DNA from: Bacillus sp. Xin1
GTDB lineage: Bacteria; Bacillota; Bacilli; Bacillales; Bacillaceae_G
Reading direction: 5' to 3'
DNA: 60,078 nucleotides
Assembly: GCF_013314535.1 (NCBI RefSeq)
Contig: NZ_JABUAE010000030.1
Coordinates: 1-60,078, forward strand
Made by a program: the position numbers and the translations under genes. The notes beneath the pieces were generated by a model. The model saw nothing but the letters and a program-made list of their open reading frames with translations, was not told the origin of the DNA and did no database searches. This document shows, piece by piece, positions 23,920 through 32,495 of the stretch (its first letter is position 1; each line of letters starts with the position of its first letter).

Positions 23920-24870
23920 TCACAGATTAATTCCGTTATTTTTGCTTTGTAGCTCGTTCCAAAATTGAATGTATCGATACAGTGCCTCAACACTTTTTAA
24001 GCCTAAAAAAGCTTTGATTTCAAGAGGTTTCATCCCGTTTTGTAGTGCGTTTAAAATAAAGCGGTTCCGCAACATAGTAGGCGTCACATGAATTTCGGCG
24101 CGTTTTATTTCTTTCTGCAGCATCCGTTGGATCGCGATTCTAGTTAGTGCCGCGGGCTGATCCTTTTCATAATCCCATCGAAATGTTTGTGGTCCAAAAT
24201 CAAAAGCAACAAAGAACGGATCTCCAGTTTGTTGGCGTGGCCGTACAAGGTTAGGAATCTTTTTGTAATAGGATAGGGCAAGTTTTACATCGTCTTTTGA
24301 CAAGGTGATAGAGCGTTTATAGGCGTGTAAGCCTCCTGGCGTAATGGTATTGGTGCCGAAATGTATATCATGCATAGAAAGAGTAATAATGTCCTGGATT
24401 GATAGCCCGTAGTTGAGCATGAAACGAACTAATAACAAATTGCGTTCCAGGATAAATTTTCTGCCAGATGCCTGGTATTCCGTTAAGCCGTCATAGCTTC
24501 GCATAACGCGTAACAGCATTTTAATTTCTTCATCGGATGCAAAGTGTTTAGAAGTAAGTGCAGGGGGCGTCATGTCGCTTTTAAGGCTGTCTGCCGCGCC
24601 GTGAAATTGCAAAAAGTTAATCAAAATACCGCGGACACGCTTCACGTTAGAAATTGACGCGCCACGTTCCTTTCTAAGAGATTTTAAATAGTTATCTAAT
24701 ATGTTTACATCAAAAGACTGTAAAGCGTCTTCTGGGGGCGATTTGACGTGTTTCTGTATCCAGAACGTAAAAAGCGAGATGTCATAGCGATATTGTTTAA
24801 CGGTTGAAGGTTTACGGCCATGTTTTAACAAATCGGAAAGGAAAACATCAACAGCGAAATCCCAAGTCAT
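23920..24870 (-). CDS. Degenerate tyrosine recombinase-like protein, candidate TcpM-type relaxase
   Basis: The start is taken at the ATG at 24870 (AAAGGAG upstream), giving 316 aa. The N-terminal core-binding domain (FLSDLLKHGRKPSTVKQYRYDI) and the C-terminal fold of XerC-type recombinases are clear. Yet the first catalytic Arg is replaced (NYGLSIQDI instead of TGLR), the HxxR is TMLR, and the second His is Leu (FLGLKS). Only the second Arg and the Tyr (LYRYI) remain. TcpM of pCW3-type clostridial plasmids is likewise a tyrosine recombinase-like relaxase with atypical residues, so a transfer role is possible here, next to the Tcp genes. A TnpI-like or inactive recombinase is the alternative. 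Confidence 0.75.
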   Translation of the reverse strand: MTWDFAVDVFLSDLLKHGRKPSTVKQYRYDISLFTFWIQKHVKSPPEDALQSFDVNILDNYLKSLRKERGASISNVKRVRGILINFLQFHGAADSLKSDMTPPALTSKHFASDEEIKMLLRVMRSYDGLTEYQASGRKFILERNLLLVRFMLNYGLSIQDIITLSMHDIHFGTNTITPGGLHAYKRSITLSKDDVKLALSYYKKIPNLVRPRQQTGDPFFVAFDFGPQTFRWDYEKDQPAALTRIAIQRMLQKEIKRAEIHVTPTMLRNRFILNALQNGMKPLEIKAFLGLKSVEALYRYIQFWNELQSKNNGINL

Positions 24871-24904
24871 GTTTATATACTCCTTTGTCCTAAAAATTGT
24901 GTAC

Positions 24905-25250
24905 CGCAATTATATACGAAAACAATAAAAACAGGCAATAGGGGATTCTGAAACGCGTTGTTTTTTTGATGGGGAGGAGGCTGTTGATCCAGGCCAAGAG
25001 GGAAGACATGAGCCAGGACAGAGCGAGGCGAGATGGGAAGACGAAGTGCCGGGCTAGACAGAAGAAGGAAGCGAGAGACAGCGATACGCAACGATACAGA
25101 CGATAGGGGAAAGGCGAATGATGTGTGGAAATGTGAAGGATGTGGAAGAGGATTGAAGAGCGAGGCATGGCGGGGCCGCCGCGCCGTTTACGTAGTTTTC
25201 TAAAAATCTGCCTGTCAACGGTATTTGATTCTAGTGGAATCAAGATACCC
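24905..25250. other. GC- and purine-rich non-coding patch upstream of the recombinase-like gene
   Basis: About 200 bp of the plus strand (24965-25175) are more than 70% A+G and unusually G-rich for this plasmid, ending in GGGGCCGCCGCGCCG. Open frames on both strands lack ribosome binding sites and have odd composition. Its position directly upstream of the TcpM-like gene matches where oriT lies in pCW3-type plasmids. A 57-codon plus-strand frame (ATG about 25032) with a CEGCG motif was noted but not accepted. Confidence 0.4.
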
Positions 25251-25635
25251 TTAACAGGAGAGCTTCAAGGTAAATCTAATTTTTAAAATATTCCGCGAAA
25301 CCTAGTTCTATCAACAAGTTTAACATTAGAATAAGTTCAGAATAACCTAAGTATGTTGTCGCAACTTATTCCGTAAATTTTTCTAACGTTTTTCTGAATG
25401 AATTCGTAAGTTAATCTGTACAACTTTGTTTTTTTAATTTGCAAAGGTAATAGATATATTTTAGATCTTTATATAAAACATCGGATGTACATAATGCGAA
25501 CATAATTGTGTTTATAACTAGAAATGTTTGTGTTTATAAAATTAATATGAATTTCCAGTTGTTTAGATGATGACTTTATTTATTAAATTTTTTTCATTTT
25601 TTTAAGTATAAAGAGCAAAAATAAGTATTAATTCT

Positions 25636-25890
25636 CAAATATATATATAAATAAGTCAAAAAAATATATAAAAGAATCAAATATATATATAGACGAGAAG
25701 AAAAACGTTGAATCCCTTATGTCCCAAGGAGTTTGAGAGTTTAGAAGGTTCATGAAATGTAAAACTCACAAATCCATAAGGGAAATACCGAAGAATTTAC
25801 AATTCCACAAGTTCAAAAATCAATTATTCTATGTTCCCACAAGCTAATATTTGTACTATCTACAAATTCACAAGTGAAGTATCGTAACAG
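25636..25890. other. Candidate replication origin: AT-rich tract and iteron-like repeats
   Basis: Between 25636 and 25692 two copies of TCAAATATATATATA give a very AT-rich unwinding tract. TCCCTTATG (about 25714) and CATAAGGGA (about 25775) form an inverted repeat. Three related words, CCACAAGTT, CCACAAGCT and TCACAAGTG, are spaced about 30 bp apart at 25805-25880. All this lies just beyond the 3' end of the rep gene. Direct evidence of origin function is lacking. The rest of 25251-25635 holds nothing I can name. Confidence 0.4.
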
Positions 25891-25900
25891 AGAAAAATAG

Positions 25901-25939
25901 AAAAACAGTAGATTTTGAGTTGAAAATCTACTGTTTTTT
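25901..25939. terminator. Bidirectional terminator after rep
   Basis: AAAACAGTAGATTTT and AAAATCTACTGTTTT form a 15-bp perfect stem with A/T runs on both sides, about 120 bp beyond the rep stop. Confidence 0.8.
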
Positions 25940-26055
25940 ATTCTGGAATGGGAAGTACCAGAAGATATATGTTTTTCTACATGACAAAAAGCCTTGTTCC
26001 CTTCAAATTTTTTTGAACAAAGCTAAAAGGGCATGTTATTCGATTGTTTTGTAAC

Positions 26056-27303
26056 TTATGCGGCCGCAACAGAATTTGGACTATAGTTGATATGCAACCA
26101 TTCTGGTTGATCCCATCCTTTACGTCCAAATGCAACAAATAATTCATGACGATCGTGGTCACTTAAATATGTAAAACGCCAAGATGGAAGAGCTTCACGC
26201 AATTTTGTACGAATATAACCACCCATTGTTTTTATTTTTTTATTCGCTGTTTTTACATAATGTTCTAATGCATCTAACGCATAGCACATTGTATATGTCA
26301 TTAATTGCACTCTAGCGGTCTTGTTTTCTAATAAATACGCAATCTTTGAAATTTCGTTTTGGAATGCAACAACAAGATCACGACGATCTTTATTAGAAAG
26401 TGGGTATCCCAGGGATTTTAAACGTGATACCGCTTCTTTTCTCATTTTTGCCTCGTTTTGTTTAATATCAGCATCTGTATTTTCCACTACACATGATGCA
26501 GCGATATGAATTTCAAATTTCGGAACCAAAATTTGGTTAACAGCTTTTCGAATACGAGTTAGACGAGACTCGCGTGCTTTCCGTACAGTTTTATGCGTAG
26601 GTACAAATGAGAAAATAGGCGATAATAAGGCCGTATATTCCCTTACTTTCTTTGCATTTTTCTTTAAATACGTTTTTAAAGTGTCCATGTTTCTTTCAAC
26701 AGTATATTGTTCTACACTTTCGTAACTATATTTGTAGAGTTTGTGTGTAAAGTTATTGCAGAGATCTAATAACAAATAAATACCTTTACGATCACGATGT
26801 GTAACTAACTCACGTAAAATATTTGTATCCAATAAGGCTTTTGGAATGCGGAAATAGGATAATCCCTTACATTCTTGGTTTCCTTCACGTTTTGTACGAT
26901 TATTTAATGCGTAATTACAAATCTCGTACACTGGTAATCCATTCTTCATAAATACTTCTTTTATGAGTTCACGTTGTACAAGAACGCAAAATCCTGAATA
27001 GGCAGATGTATAAGGAAGGCCAATTTTTTCAGCAAGTTGAGCAATCGTAAAATCACTTGGCAATAAACCAATATCATTTACCATATAGTGCATACCAATA
27101 TATACAGCTAGGGCAGATGCTGGAAGTTCACATAGCTCATCTTCCCTTTTCAATTGCTTGAGGAGTCCGTTGAAGAATTTCGGACCATGCATGAGGAATT
27201 TTTGTTTTGTCATTTTTTTATCAAGATTCATATTTGTTTTTGATATTCGCGTATTTACTTGAACGCCGTTAGTTAGATCAGACGCTGTTACATTTTTTAC
27301 CAC
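26056..27303 (-). CDS. Putative plasmid replication initiator (Rep)
   Basis: The 415-aa protein starts with GTG at 27303 behind AGGAGG. Residues about 35-130 read like a winged-helix replication initiator (FFNGLLKQLKREDELCELPA, FTIAQLAEKIGLPYTSAYSG), followed by a basic helical C-terminal half (KVREYTALLSPIFSFVPTHKT). Large theta plasmids of B. thuringiensis carry Reps of this size with no strong motifs (the ori44/ori60 types). The gene is monocistronic, sits by an AT-rich iteron-like region and has a long structured leader, as copy-controlled rep genes do. The specific family is not proven. Confidence 0.6.
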   Translation of the reverse strand: MVKNVTASDLTNGVQVNTRISKTNMNLDKKMTKQKFLMHGPKFFNGLLKQLKREDELCELPASALAVYIGMHYMVNDIGLLPSDFTIAQLAEKIGLPYTSAYSGFCVLVQRELIKEVFMKNGLPVYEICNYALNNRTKREGNQECKGLSYFRIPKALLDTNILRELVTHRDRKGIYLLLDLCNNFTHKLYKYSYESVEQYTVERNMDTLKTYLKKNAKKVREYTALLSPIFSFVPTHKTVRKARESRLTRIRKAVNQILVPKFEIHIAASCVVENTDADIKQNEAKMRKEAVSRLKSLGYPLSNKDRRDLVVAFQNEISKIAYLLENKTARVQLMTYTMCYALDALEHYVKTANKKIKTMGGYIRTKLREALPSWRFTYLSDHDRHELFVAFGRKGWDQPEWLHINYSPNSVAAA

Positions 27304-27424
27304 AGAAAAAACCTCCTATTTTTCCCCTGTACACACTTACAGAAAAATCTTGGGAAAATAGAGGTTCTTATTCACACAGTATTCACTTTGTGTTATAATT
27401 TTTTATAGAAGTGAATATCTAGTT

Positions 27425-27535
27425 ATGAGTTAAGACCCCTAATTCCTTGGGAGTTTTTAATTGGTTAGAGTCGCCAAACTGAAAGCCAATTAAAAACGGG
27501 TAAGGTATTTGGGGTTTTATTTTGTTTTTAATTAA
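27425..27535 (-). ncRNA. Structured leader upstream of rep (possible copy-control RNA)
   Basis: On the minus strand TTTTTAATTGGC (about 27496) pairs with CCAATTAAAAA (about 27457), the loop carrying GTTTGGCGACTC. An outer pairing CCCCAAAT (about 27517) with ATTAGGGG (about 27443) is possible. The T-rich flanks could terminate transcripts in either sense. Hairpins of this sort between promoter and rep often are the target of an antisense RNA; no counter-transcript promoter was confirmed. Confidence 0.35.
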
Positions 27536-27747
27536 TGTGAAATCTATTCTTTTTCTATTTTACAAGTCAAAAGCATTAATATCAACACTAAAAATGTGAA
27601 CTCTGTATAAGAAGTGTGAAATGATTTGTTCTAACTAAAATATTCTGAATATTCATTTAAAATTATTTCATAAATTCCTGAACCTCCACATGATAAAATT
27701 AATAAACATAGTTAAATTATAATAGAGGATTAAAAGGGTGAATTTCT

Positions 27748-28923
27748 ATGTTTGATATACATAAAAGAATGCACTTGTATCTAGAGTCTTCTAAGTTGGA
27801 ACATAAATTAGTTGCACAAGAATTAGGTATACCAGAAACTACATTCTCAAATTGGTATACAAAAGGGCAAAATATTTCGATATACTCACTACTAAAAATT
27901 TCAGTAAAACTGTCTCCTTTAGATCGGAATATTCAAGAAGATGATCTTATTCAACATTTAAAGAAACATAGTAGACAAAATCTAAATGTGAAAATAGCAT
28001 TTCTAATTGCACATTTAAATGGTTTTGACAAATTATTAAATTACATAATTGATTTATGTGAAAATCATTCTGAATTAGAAGTGCAGAGATGTTTTAAGAT
28101 TTTTCGTTTATTTAAATACCGCTTAAATGAATCTAAGGGATTGGAAGAAATCTTTTTAGAAATTGAAAGTTCGAGACCATTAAATAATAAAAAACATTTC
28201 CAAGTTGGTATGTTTTGTGACATATTAAGTATGTTAATCTTATGTGATTTAGGAAAAATCGATTTAATGGGAACGTATAAACAGAGGATAGAAAAAAATT
28301 TAAAATTAATAAAAAATAAAGAATTAAAGAAGTTATATAATTTTTGGATAGAAAGTATCTGGGGTTATGGGGTATTAAGAGGAAACGATATTGTTGGTTT
28401 TCAAAATGTTTATAAAGGTTTAATGGAGTTTGATGATTTGAACTTTTTTCCAGTAATGCAAGCTGTGATAGATAGTAGGGTGGGAGAGAGTAATTTATTT
28501 TCAAATGAAAAGGATGCATTTTATTATTTAGAAAAGGCCTGTAATGTTTTAGCGTCTCTAGGAGAAAAACATAAATATAAAATTGCATTAAACACTTTAA
28601 ATTTCTTGAGAATAATAAAGTGGAAAGACATTGATAAAATTGATATGAATACATTAGATATTGCAGAAAAAAGCTTGTATTTCATCAAGGATAATCAAGA
28701 AGCTCAAGCTAATAAGTTACTAGATTACCTTGAACAAAAAAACAAATGCTTAAGTCCGATTCAGCGCGTCTATAGGGGGATGGCTAATAATGATTTAAAT
28801 GAAATTTCAAGGGCTATTGATGCAATGAAGTCGAAAAATGATTTTTTTTATGCAGGATTTGCACAACAAATCTTTAATGAATATAGAGAGAAAAGTATTC
28901 AAAGTATCGGAAAGGGATTTTAA
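27748..28923 (+). CDS. aimR: AimR-like arbitrium peptide receptor
   Basis: The 391-aa protein has an N-terminal helix-turn-helix (LVAQELGIPETTFSNWYTKG, residues about 18-40) followed by about 330 residues of helical TPR-like repeats, the size and build of AimR regulators (about 380 aa). A short secreted-type peptide gene follows after two bases, exactly the aimR-aimP order. AimR binds DNA until the mature hexapeptide builds up and changes its state; in phages this sets lysogeny, while plasmid copies may set transfer or copy control. Other RRNPPA regulators (Rap, PlcR) are less likely given the HTH type and the peptide gene. Confidence 0.8.
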   Translation: MFDIHKRMHLYLESSKLEHKLVAQELGIPETTFSNWYTKGQNISIYSLLKISVKLSPLDRNIQEDDLIQHLKKHSRQNLNVKIAFLIAHLNGFDKLLNYIIDLCENHSELEVQRCFKIFRLFKYRLNESKGLEEIFLEIESSRPLNNKKHFQVGMFCDILSMLILCDLGKIDLMGTYKQRIEKNLKLIKNKELKKLYNFWIESIWGYGVLRGNDIVGFQNVYKGLMEFDDLNFFPVMQAVIDSRVGESNLFSNEKDAFYYLEKACNVLASLGEKHKYKIALNTLNFLRIIKWKDIDKIDMNTLDIAEKSLYFIKDNQEAQANKLLDYLEQKNKCLSPIQRVYRGMANNDLNEISRAIDAMKSKNDFFYAGFAQQIFNEYREKSIQSIGKGF

Positions 28924-28925
28924 AA

Positions 28926-29096
28926 ATGAAAAAAGCTATCTTTATGCTGATAATGTCGTTTTTAGTTCTAAACAGTAGCGTGAATTTAGGATTAACAAAT
29001 AAATACAAACAAATAAAAAATGTACATTTTGAGTCGCAAGGATTGCAAAAAAACAATAACCTTATGATGATGACTGATCCCGGGGGCGGAATGTAG
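28926..29096 (+). CDS. aimP: AimP-like arbitrium peptide precursor (56 aa)
   Basis: The ATG at 28926 is two bases after the aimR stop, with GGAAAGGGA inside the aimR end as its binding site. The product has a signal-type N-terminus (MKKAIFMLIMSFLVLNSSV) and a polar middle, and ends MMMTDPGGGM. Arbitrium precursors are exported and trimmed to the C-terminal six residues; here that would be DPGGGM, or a peptide near it. The mature form is inferred. A strong terminator follows at 29119. Confidence 0.75.
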   Translation: MKKAIFMLIMSFLVLNSSVNLGLTNKYKQIKNVHFESQGLQKNNNLMMMTDPGGGM

Positions 29097-29118
29097 AGCA
29101 ATAACAAAATGAAAATAT

Positions 29119-29166
29119 ATAAAATCACAAAAGACGTCGTAAATACGATGTCTTTTGTGATTTTAT
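29119..29166 (+). terminator. Terminator behind aimP
   Basis: ATAAAATCACAAAAGAC and GTCTTTTGTGATTTTAT are a perfect 17-bp stem with a 14-base loop (ACGTCG-type dyad inside). It separates aimRP from the next small frame and may be a control point. Confidence 0.85.
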
Positions 29167-29233
29167 AAAGGATTTTATTAGTACGTAAGCAGGAATTTAT
29201 GAAATTCAAAATTATAAAAGGTGGCGTTGTTTA

Positions 29234-29335
29234 ATGATCTTAGACAAAGATTTACTAATAAAAATTCTTGAGAATATTGATTTAGAAGCATTAGGAGATT
29301 GGATAGATTTATGTGCAGATATCTCCAAAAAATAA
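29234..29335 (+). CDS. Small acidic protein after aimP (33 aa)
   Basis: AAAAGGTGGCG precedes the ATG at 29234. The 33-aa product (MILDKDLLIKILENIDLEAL, ending LCADISKK) is an acidic amphipathic helix. It is in the place of aimX of SPbeta-type arbitrium loci, downstream of the aimP terminator, and its transcript would run head-on into the XRE gene at 29345-29746. No family is recognised; the aimX comparison is positional only. Confidence 0.5.
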   Translation: MILDKDLLIKILENIDLEALGDWIDLCADISKK

Positions 29336-29344
29336 ATTTCTATG

Positions 29345-29746
29345 TCACTTTTTCAGTTGTTTTCCTTTTTCTTTTTCATCAACCTCTATTAACAGAAAAT
29401 TCGCATATCTAAGTAATTCTTTTTCTATATATGGTTTATATTCATCTGGGACACTCATGTATTTATCATAAAGCAATTGTGATAAGCGATGGACAGGATC
29501 TTCTTCTCCTTCTACTCTTTGAAGAAGTTCATCATCGCTTATCATATGGTTTAATAAATATGCTTCACTAACATTAAAATAATTAGCAATTTCATGTATT
29601 TTATTTATTCGTGGTATTTTTTCTCCTGTTTCCCAGCTAGAAATAGTTCTGTAAGTCGTATTGAGATCCGCCGCTAACTCATACCTATCTAAACCTCTTA
29701 TGGTTCTGAGCTTTTTTATATTTTTCCCCAGTATATTTTTTTTCAT
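29345..29746 (-). CDS. XRE-family repressor (cI-like, 133 aa)
   Basis: The start is taken at the ATG at 29746 (AGGAGTG nine bases upstream). Residues 8-60 form the HTH (IRGLDRYELAADLNTTYRTISSWETG). A helical C-terminal half (VHRLSQLLYDKYMSVPDEYKPYIEKE in span) may dimerise. It is divergent from the small XRE gene at 29881 across a promoter with two palindromes, a typical genetic switch layout, and its 3' end faces the arbitrium transcript. Confidence 0.85.
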   Translation of the reverse strand: MKKNILGKNIKKLRTIRGLDRYELAADLNTTYRTISSWETGEKIPRINKIHEIANYFNVSEAYLLNHMISDDELLQRVEGEEDPVHRLSQLLYDKYMSVPDEYKPYIEKELLRYANFLLIEVDEKEKGKQLKK

Positions 29747-29819
29747 ATCAATAATCACTCCTATACTTATTATAATAAATGTTAAAAAACTTAATGTAGG
29801 AAGTTTAGGTTCAAAATTT

Positions 29820-29860
29820 ACACTTTAAGTGTTGACAGACACCTTTAAGGTGTTTATTAT
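29820..29860 (+). promoter_or_regulatory. SigmaA promoter with two overlapping operators
   Basis: TTGACA (29832-29837), 17 bp, TATTAT (29855-29860) leads into the gene at 29881. ACACTTTAAGTGT (29820-29832) abuts the -35 and ACACCTTTAAGGTGT (29839-29853) fills the spacer. The sites share the ACACYTTTAARGTGT pattern and should be bound by the neighbouring XRE protein. Confidence 0.8.
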
Positions 29861-29880
29861 GTAGTTAAGGAGGTGAGAGA

Positions 29881-30111
29881 ATGAATAAATACGAACAAAG
29901 AATTTCGATTATTAAAAAAATTAGAAATGAACAAGGTATGCTTCTTAAAAAAGTTGCAGTAGATTTAAATTTAAATAAAAGTGTACTACAGGCTATTGAA
30001 TCTGGAAGAAAAAGCACAATTGCTGAACGTGCACATAGTATTGCAGCTTTTTATAATCGACCGATTGAAGAATTATTTATACCTACTTATTATCGAGCAC
30101 GAATTGTATAA
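29881..30111 (+). CDS. Small XRE-type regulator (76 aa)
   Basis: The 76-aa product has AAGGAGGTGA before the ATG and is essentially one HTH (LLKKVAVDLNLNKSVLQAIE), followed by AERAHSIAAFYNRPIEELF. It is transcribed divergently from the larger XRE gene, under the operator pair described. It may be the Cro-like partner or an activator of the downstream adhesin and T4SS genes. Confidence 0.8.
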   Translation: MNKYEQRISIIKKIRNEQGMLLKKVAVDLNLNKSVLQAIESGRKSTIAERAHSIAAFYNRPIEELFIPTYYRARIV

Positions 30112-30183
30112 ATCGAAATCCATAAAAAAATTGTGTTTTAACTGTTCTTTGAAAACTTAATGACTCTAAAGGAGCTGTAAAAA

Positions 30184-31014
30184 ATGGTTTTGAAACGATC
30201 GTATCAAGCACTATTACTCGTCACGAGTGTACTTTTATTGGTTATGAGCTTCTTGATTCCAATGAATAAAGCAAGTGCGGAAGTAATCAATCGTGAAAGG
30301 TATTCGATGGATTGGGCGTATAGTCCACAGTATGGAAAAGATGTCCGTACAGAGCTTCTAAAAAACGCAAGTGGTCAAATTGCTTATTGTCTGGTTTACG
30401 GCTTAAAGTCTCCCAATGGCGATGACCTACCCGAGACAGGGAAAACAGACGATATTTCATATCGAGTACTGTTAAATGGTTATCCAGAAAAAAGCCCAGA
30501 GCAATTAGGAGTTTCTACGTGGCAAGAGGCACATTATGCCACGCAGCTGGCACTATGGAATGCACTGGGGCAAATTTCAGTGGGAGAGTTACAGTTCAAA
30601 AACAAAGCTGTAGAAAAAGCGGCAAAAGCAATCATTCATGCAGCGGATCAAAGTCAGGAGACACAGGATGTATACATGAATGTGGTTCCAACTGATAAAC
30701 AAGAAGCGAAGTTGAACGGTGAATACTTTGAAACAACAACCTATACAGTTCAAACCAATGCGAAAAAGGGTACATTCAAAGTACAAATGAACAATGCACC
30801 AGAAGGTACAAAAGTTGTCACAGAACAAGGTGAGGTAAAAGAAACGTTCCAACTAGGAGAAAAGTTCCGTATTCAAGTACCAAAATCCTCCAAGAGTAGT
30901 GAACTATCTCTAAAAGTCGTTTCAAACCTAACGAATTACCAAGCTGTTGTATACAAAGGAACAAGTACGATTCAAGATGCAACTGTATTATTAGGGGTAG
31001 CACGCACATTTTAA
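30184..31014 (+). pseudogene. Thioester-domain adhesin, 5' part (gene broken by MITE)
   Basis: The open frame gives 276 aa: a Sec signal peptide (LLLVTSVLLLVMSFLIPM...ASA), then a thioester domain with Cys in IAYCLVYG and the TQ motif in HYATQLALWN, ending with a domain like KGTFKVQMNNAPEGTKV. Native reading stops at Leu-270 (codon ending 30993); the last seven residues come from an inserted MITE. Without the MITE the frame runs straight into the CnaB repeats and LPXTG anchor at 31261-32460. Thioester adhesins bind host or partner surfaces covalently; here the N-terminal half alone would be secreted, not anchored. Confidence 0.88.
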
Positions 31015-31255
31015 CGTTTTTATACTCTAAGAGATTCTCAAAACCCATTAACACAATTTGAATTAAGATTTTGATTTAAAGATGAGTTTTGAGACACTCT
31101 TGAAGCTATTTTCAACACTTTTTACATTGAAGCGCCTTTGTCTCAAATACCTACGTTTTTGAGATTGTTCATATCGCTTAGAGTAGTAACATCAATGGTT
31201 TTTCATGTCGAAATTTGCTTAGCGTATATTTTCGTTAAAATGTTGGCGGTACGCC
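30994..31255. mobile_element. 262-bp MITE with degenerate Tn3-type ends inside the adhesin gene
   Basis: The left end GGGGTAGCACGC...CTCTAAG and the right end (reverse) GGCGTACCGCCA...CGCTAAG are imperfect 38-bp inverted repeats sharing ACATTTTAACG. TATTA duplications flank it exactly (30989-30993 and 31256-31260). Deleting the element plus one TATTA restores an uninterrupted adhesin frame (...ATVLL|ERSTEQ...). No coding capacity inside. Confidence 0.9.
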
Positions 31256-31260
31256 TATTA

Positions 31261-32460
31261 GAGCGCAGTACAGAACAAGTAAGTAAAGATTTGAAAGTGT
31301 ATTGGAAAGCAAACGGTGCCTTAAAAGTAATGAAAGTGGATGAAAATCAAAAAACACTTCCAGGTGCAGTATTTGAAGTCTTCGATAGCAATCAACAATC
31401 TATGGGAACGATTACAGCTAATAAAAATGGTGTAGCTGAACTTGGAAACTTAGAAATCGGCTCATATATTGTAAAAGAAGTGAAAGCACCAACAGGATAT
31501 GTTTTAGATGCAGCTCCTAAAACTGTTGAAGTAAAAACAGGCGAAGTTGCTGTCATTGAAATGAAAAACGTACAAATCAAAGGAAATGTACAGCTTGTAA
31601 AAGTAGATCAAGACGGGAAAAAGAAATTAGAAGGTGCAGTATTTACACTTGCAGATGCAAAAGGAAATCCGATTAGTGAGCATACCACTGATAAAAATGG
31701 TGTCATCAAAGTTGATAATTTGCCATTTGGTAACTATCAATTTATCGAAAAAACTTCTCCATCTGGTTACATTCTTATGAAAGAGCCAATTCCTTTTAGC
31801 ATCAAGGAAAACGGCAAGACAATTGAATTGGTTGCGAAGAATACCCAAGCAAAAGGCAGCTTAGAGATCACAAAGGTAGATGTAGCGGATGGAAACAACA
31901 AGTTACCAGGTGCAGAGTTTACAATTTACGATGAGCAAGGCGAGGAAGTAGTAAAAGGAAAAACAAACGAGCAAGGCATTGCGAAGTTTGAAAAACTTCC
32001 AGCAGGAAAGTACACATACAAAGAAACATTCGCACCAGAAGGCTATTTAATCAATGAAGAAATTTTCTCTTTTGAGATTAAAGAAGATGGCCAAATTATC
32101 AAACATACTGTACAAGATAAGAAAAAAGAAGTTCCACCAACACCAGAGACACCTCAACCAGAGCAACCGGAACAACCTCAACCACAACCAGAGAAACCAC
32201 AAGTACCACAGGTGATTGAAAAACCTGTACCAACACCAGAGAAACCACACAACATTGTGAAACAGCCAGAACATCAACCAGAGCAACCAAAAGAACAGCC
32301 GAAAGAACAACCTAAGAAAACAGACAGTTATTTACCAACAACAGGTGGTAAAGCAGAAAATCCATATTGGATATGGATAGGCGCTACATGTGTAGCACTT
32401 GGTGGTATCGCAGCTGTTTATGCGTTTAGAAAGCGTAAAGAAGCAAAAGAAGAAATGTAA
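31261..32460 (+). pseudogene. Adhesin, 3' part: CnaB/SpaA repeats, Pro-rich stalk and LPXTG anchor
   Basis: From ERSTEQVSKDLKVYW the native protein continues with three SpaA/CnaB-type domains (starting LKVMKVDENQK, VQLVKVDQDGKK, LEITKVDVADGN, each ending in a KNxQ/KExxAPxGY-type strand), a Pro/Glu/Gln stalk, LPTTGG, a membrane helix and a basic tail for sortase. CnaB domains usually carry self-made isopeptide bonds. The frame can start at a TTG or GTG inside the MITE, but would lack a signal peptide. Surface-exposed proteins at the head of T4SS operons often promote mating contact. Confidence 0.88.
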
Positions 32461-32495
32461 ATTTACTCTCAACTAATATGGGAGGGCGGGATGTC

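Noticed and set aside
24890-25243. 117-aa minus-strand frame and a 57-codon plus-strand frame with CEGCG
   Set aside because: Both come from the compositionally biased purine-rich patch; no binding sites and low-complexity protein sequence.
32047-32310. Minus-strand Trp/Leu/Phe-rich frames
   Set aside because: Antisense of the Pro/Gln-rich adhesin stalk.
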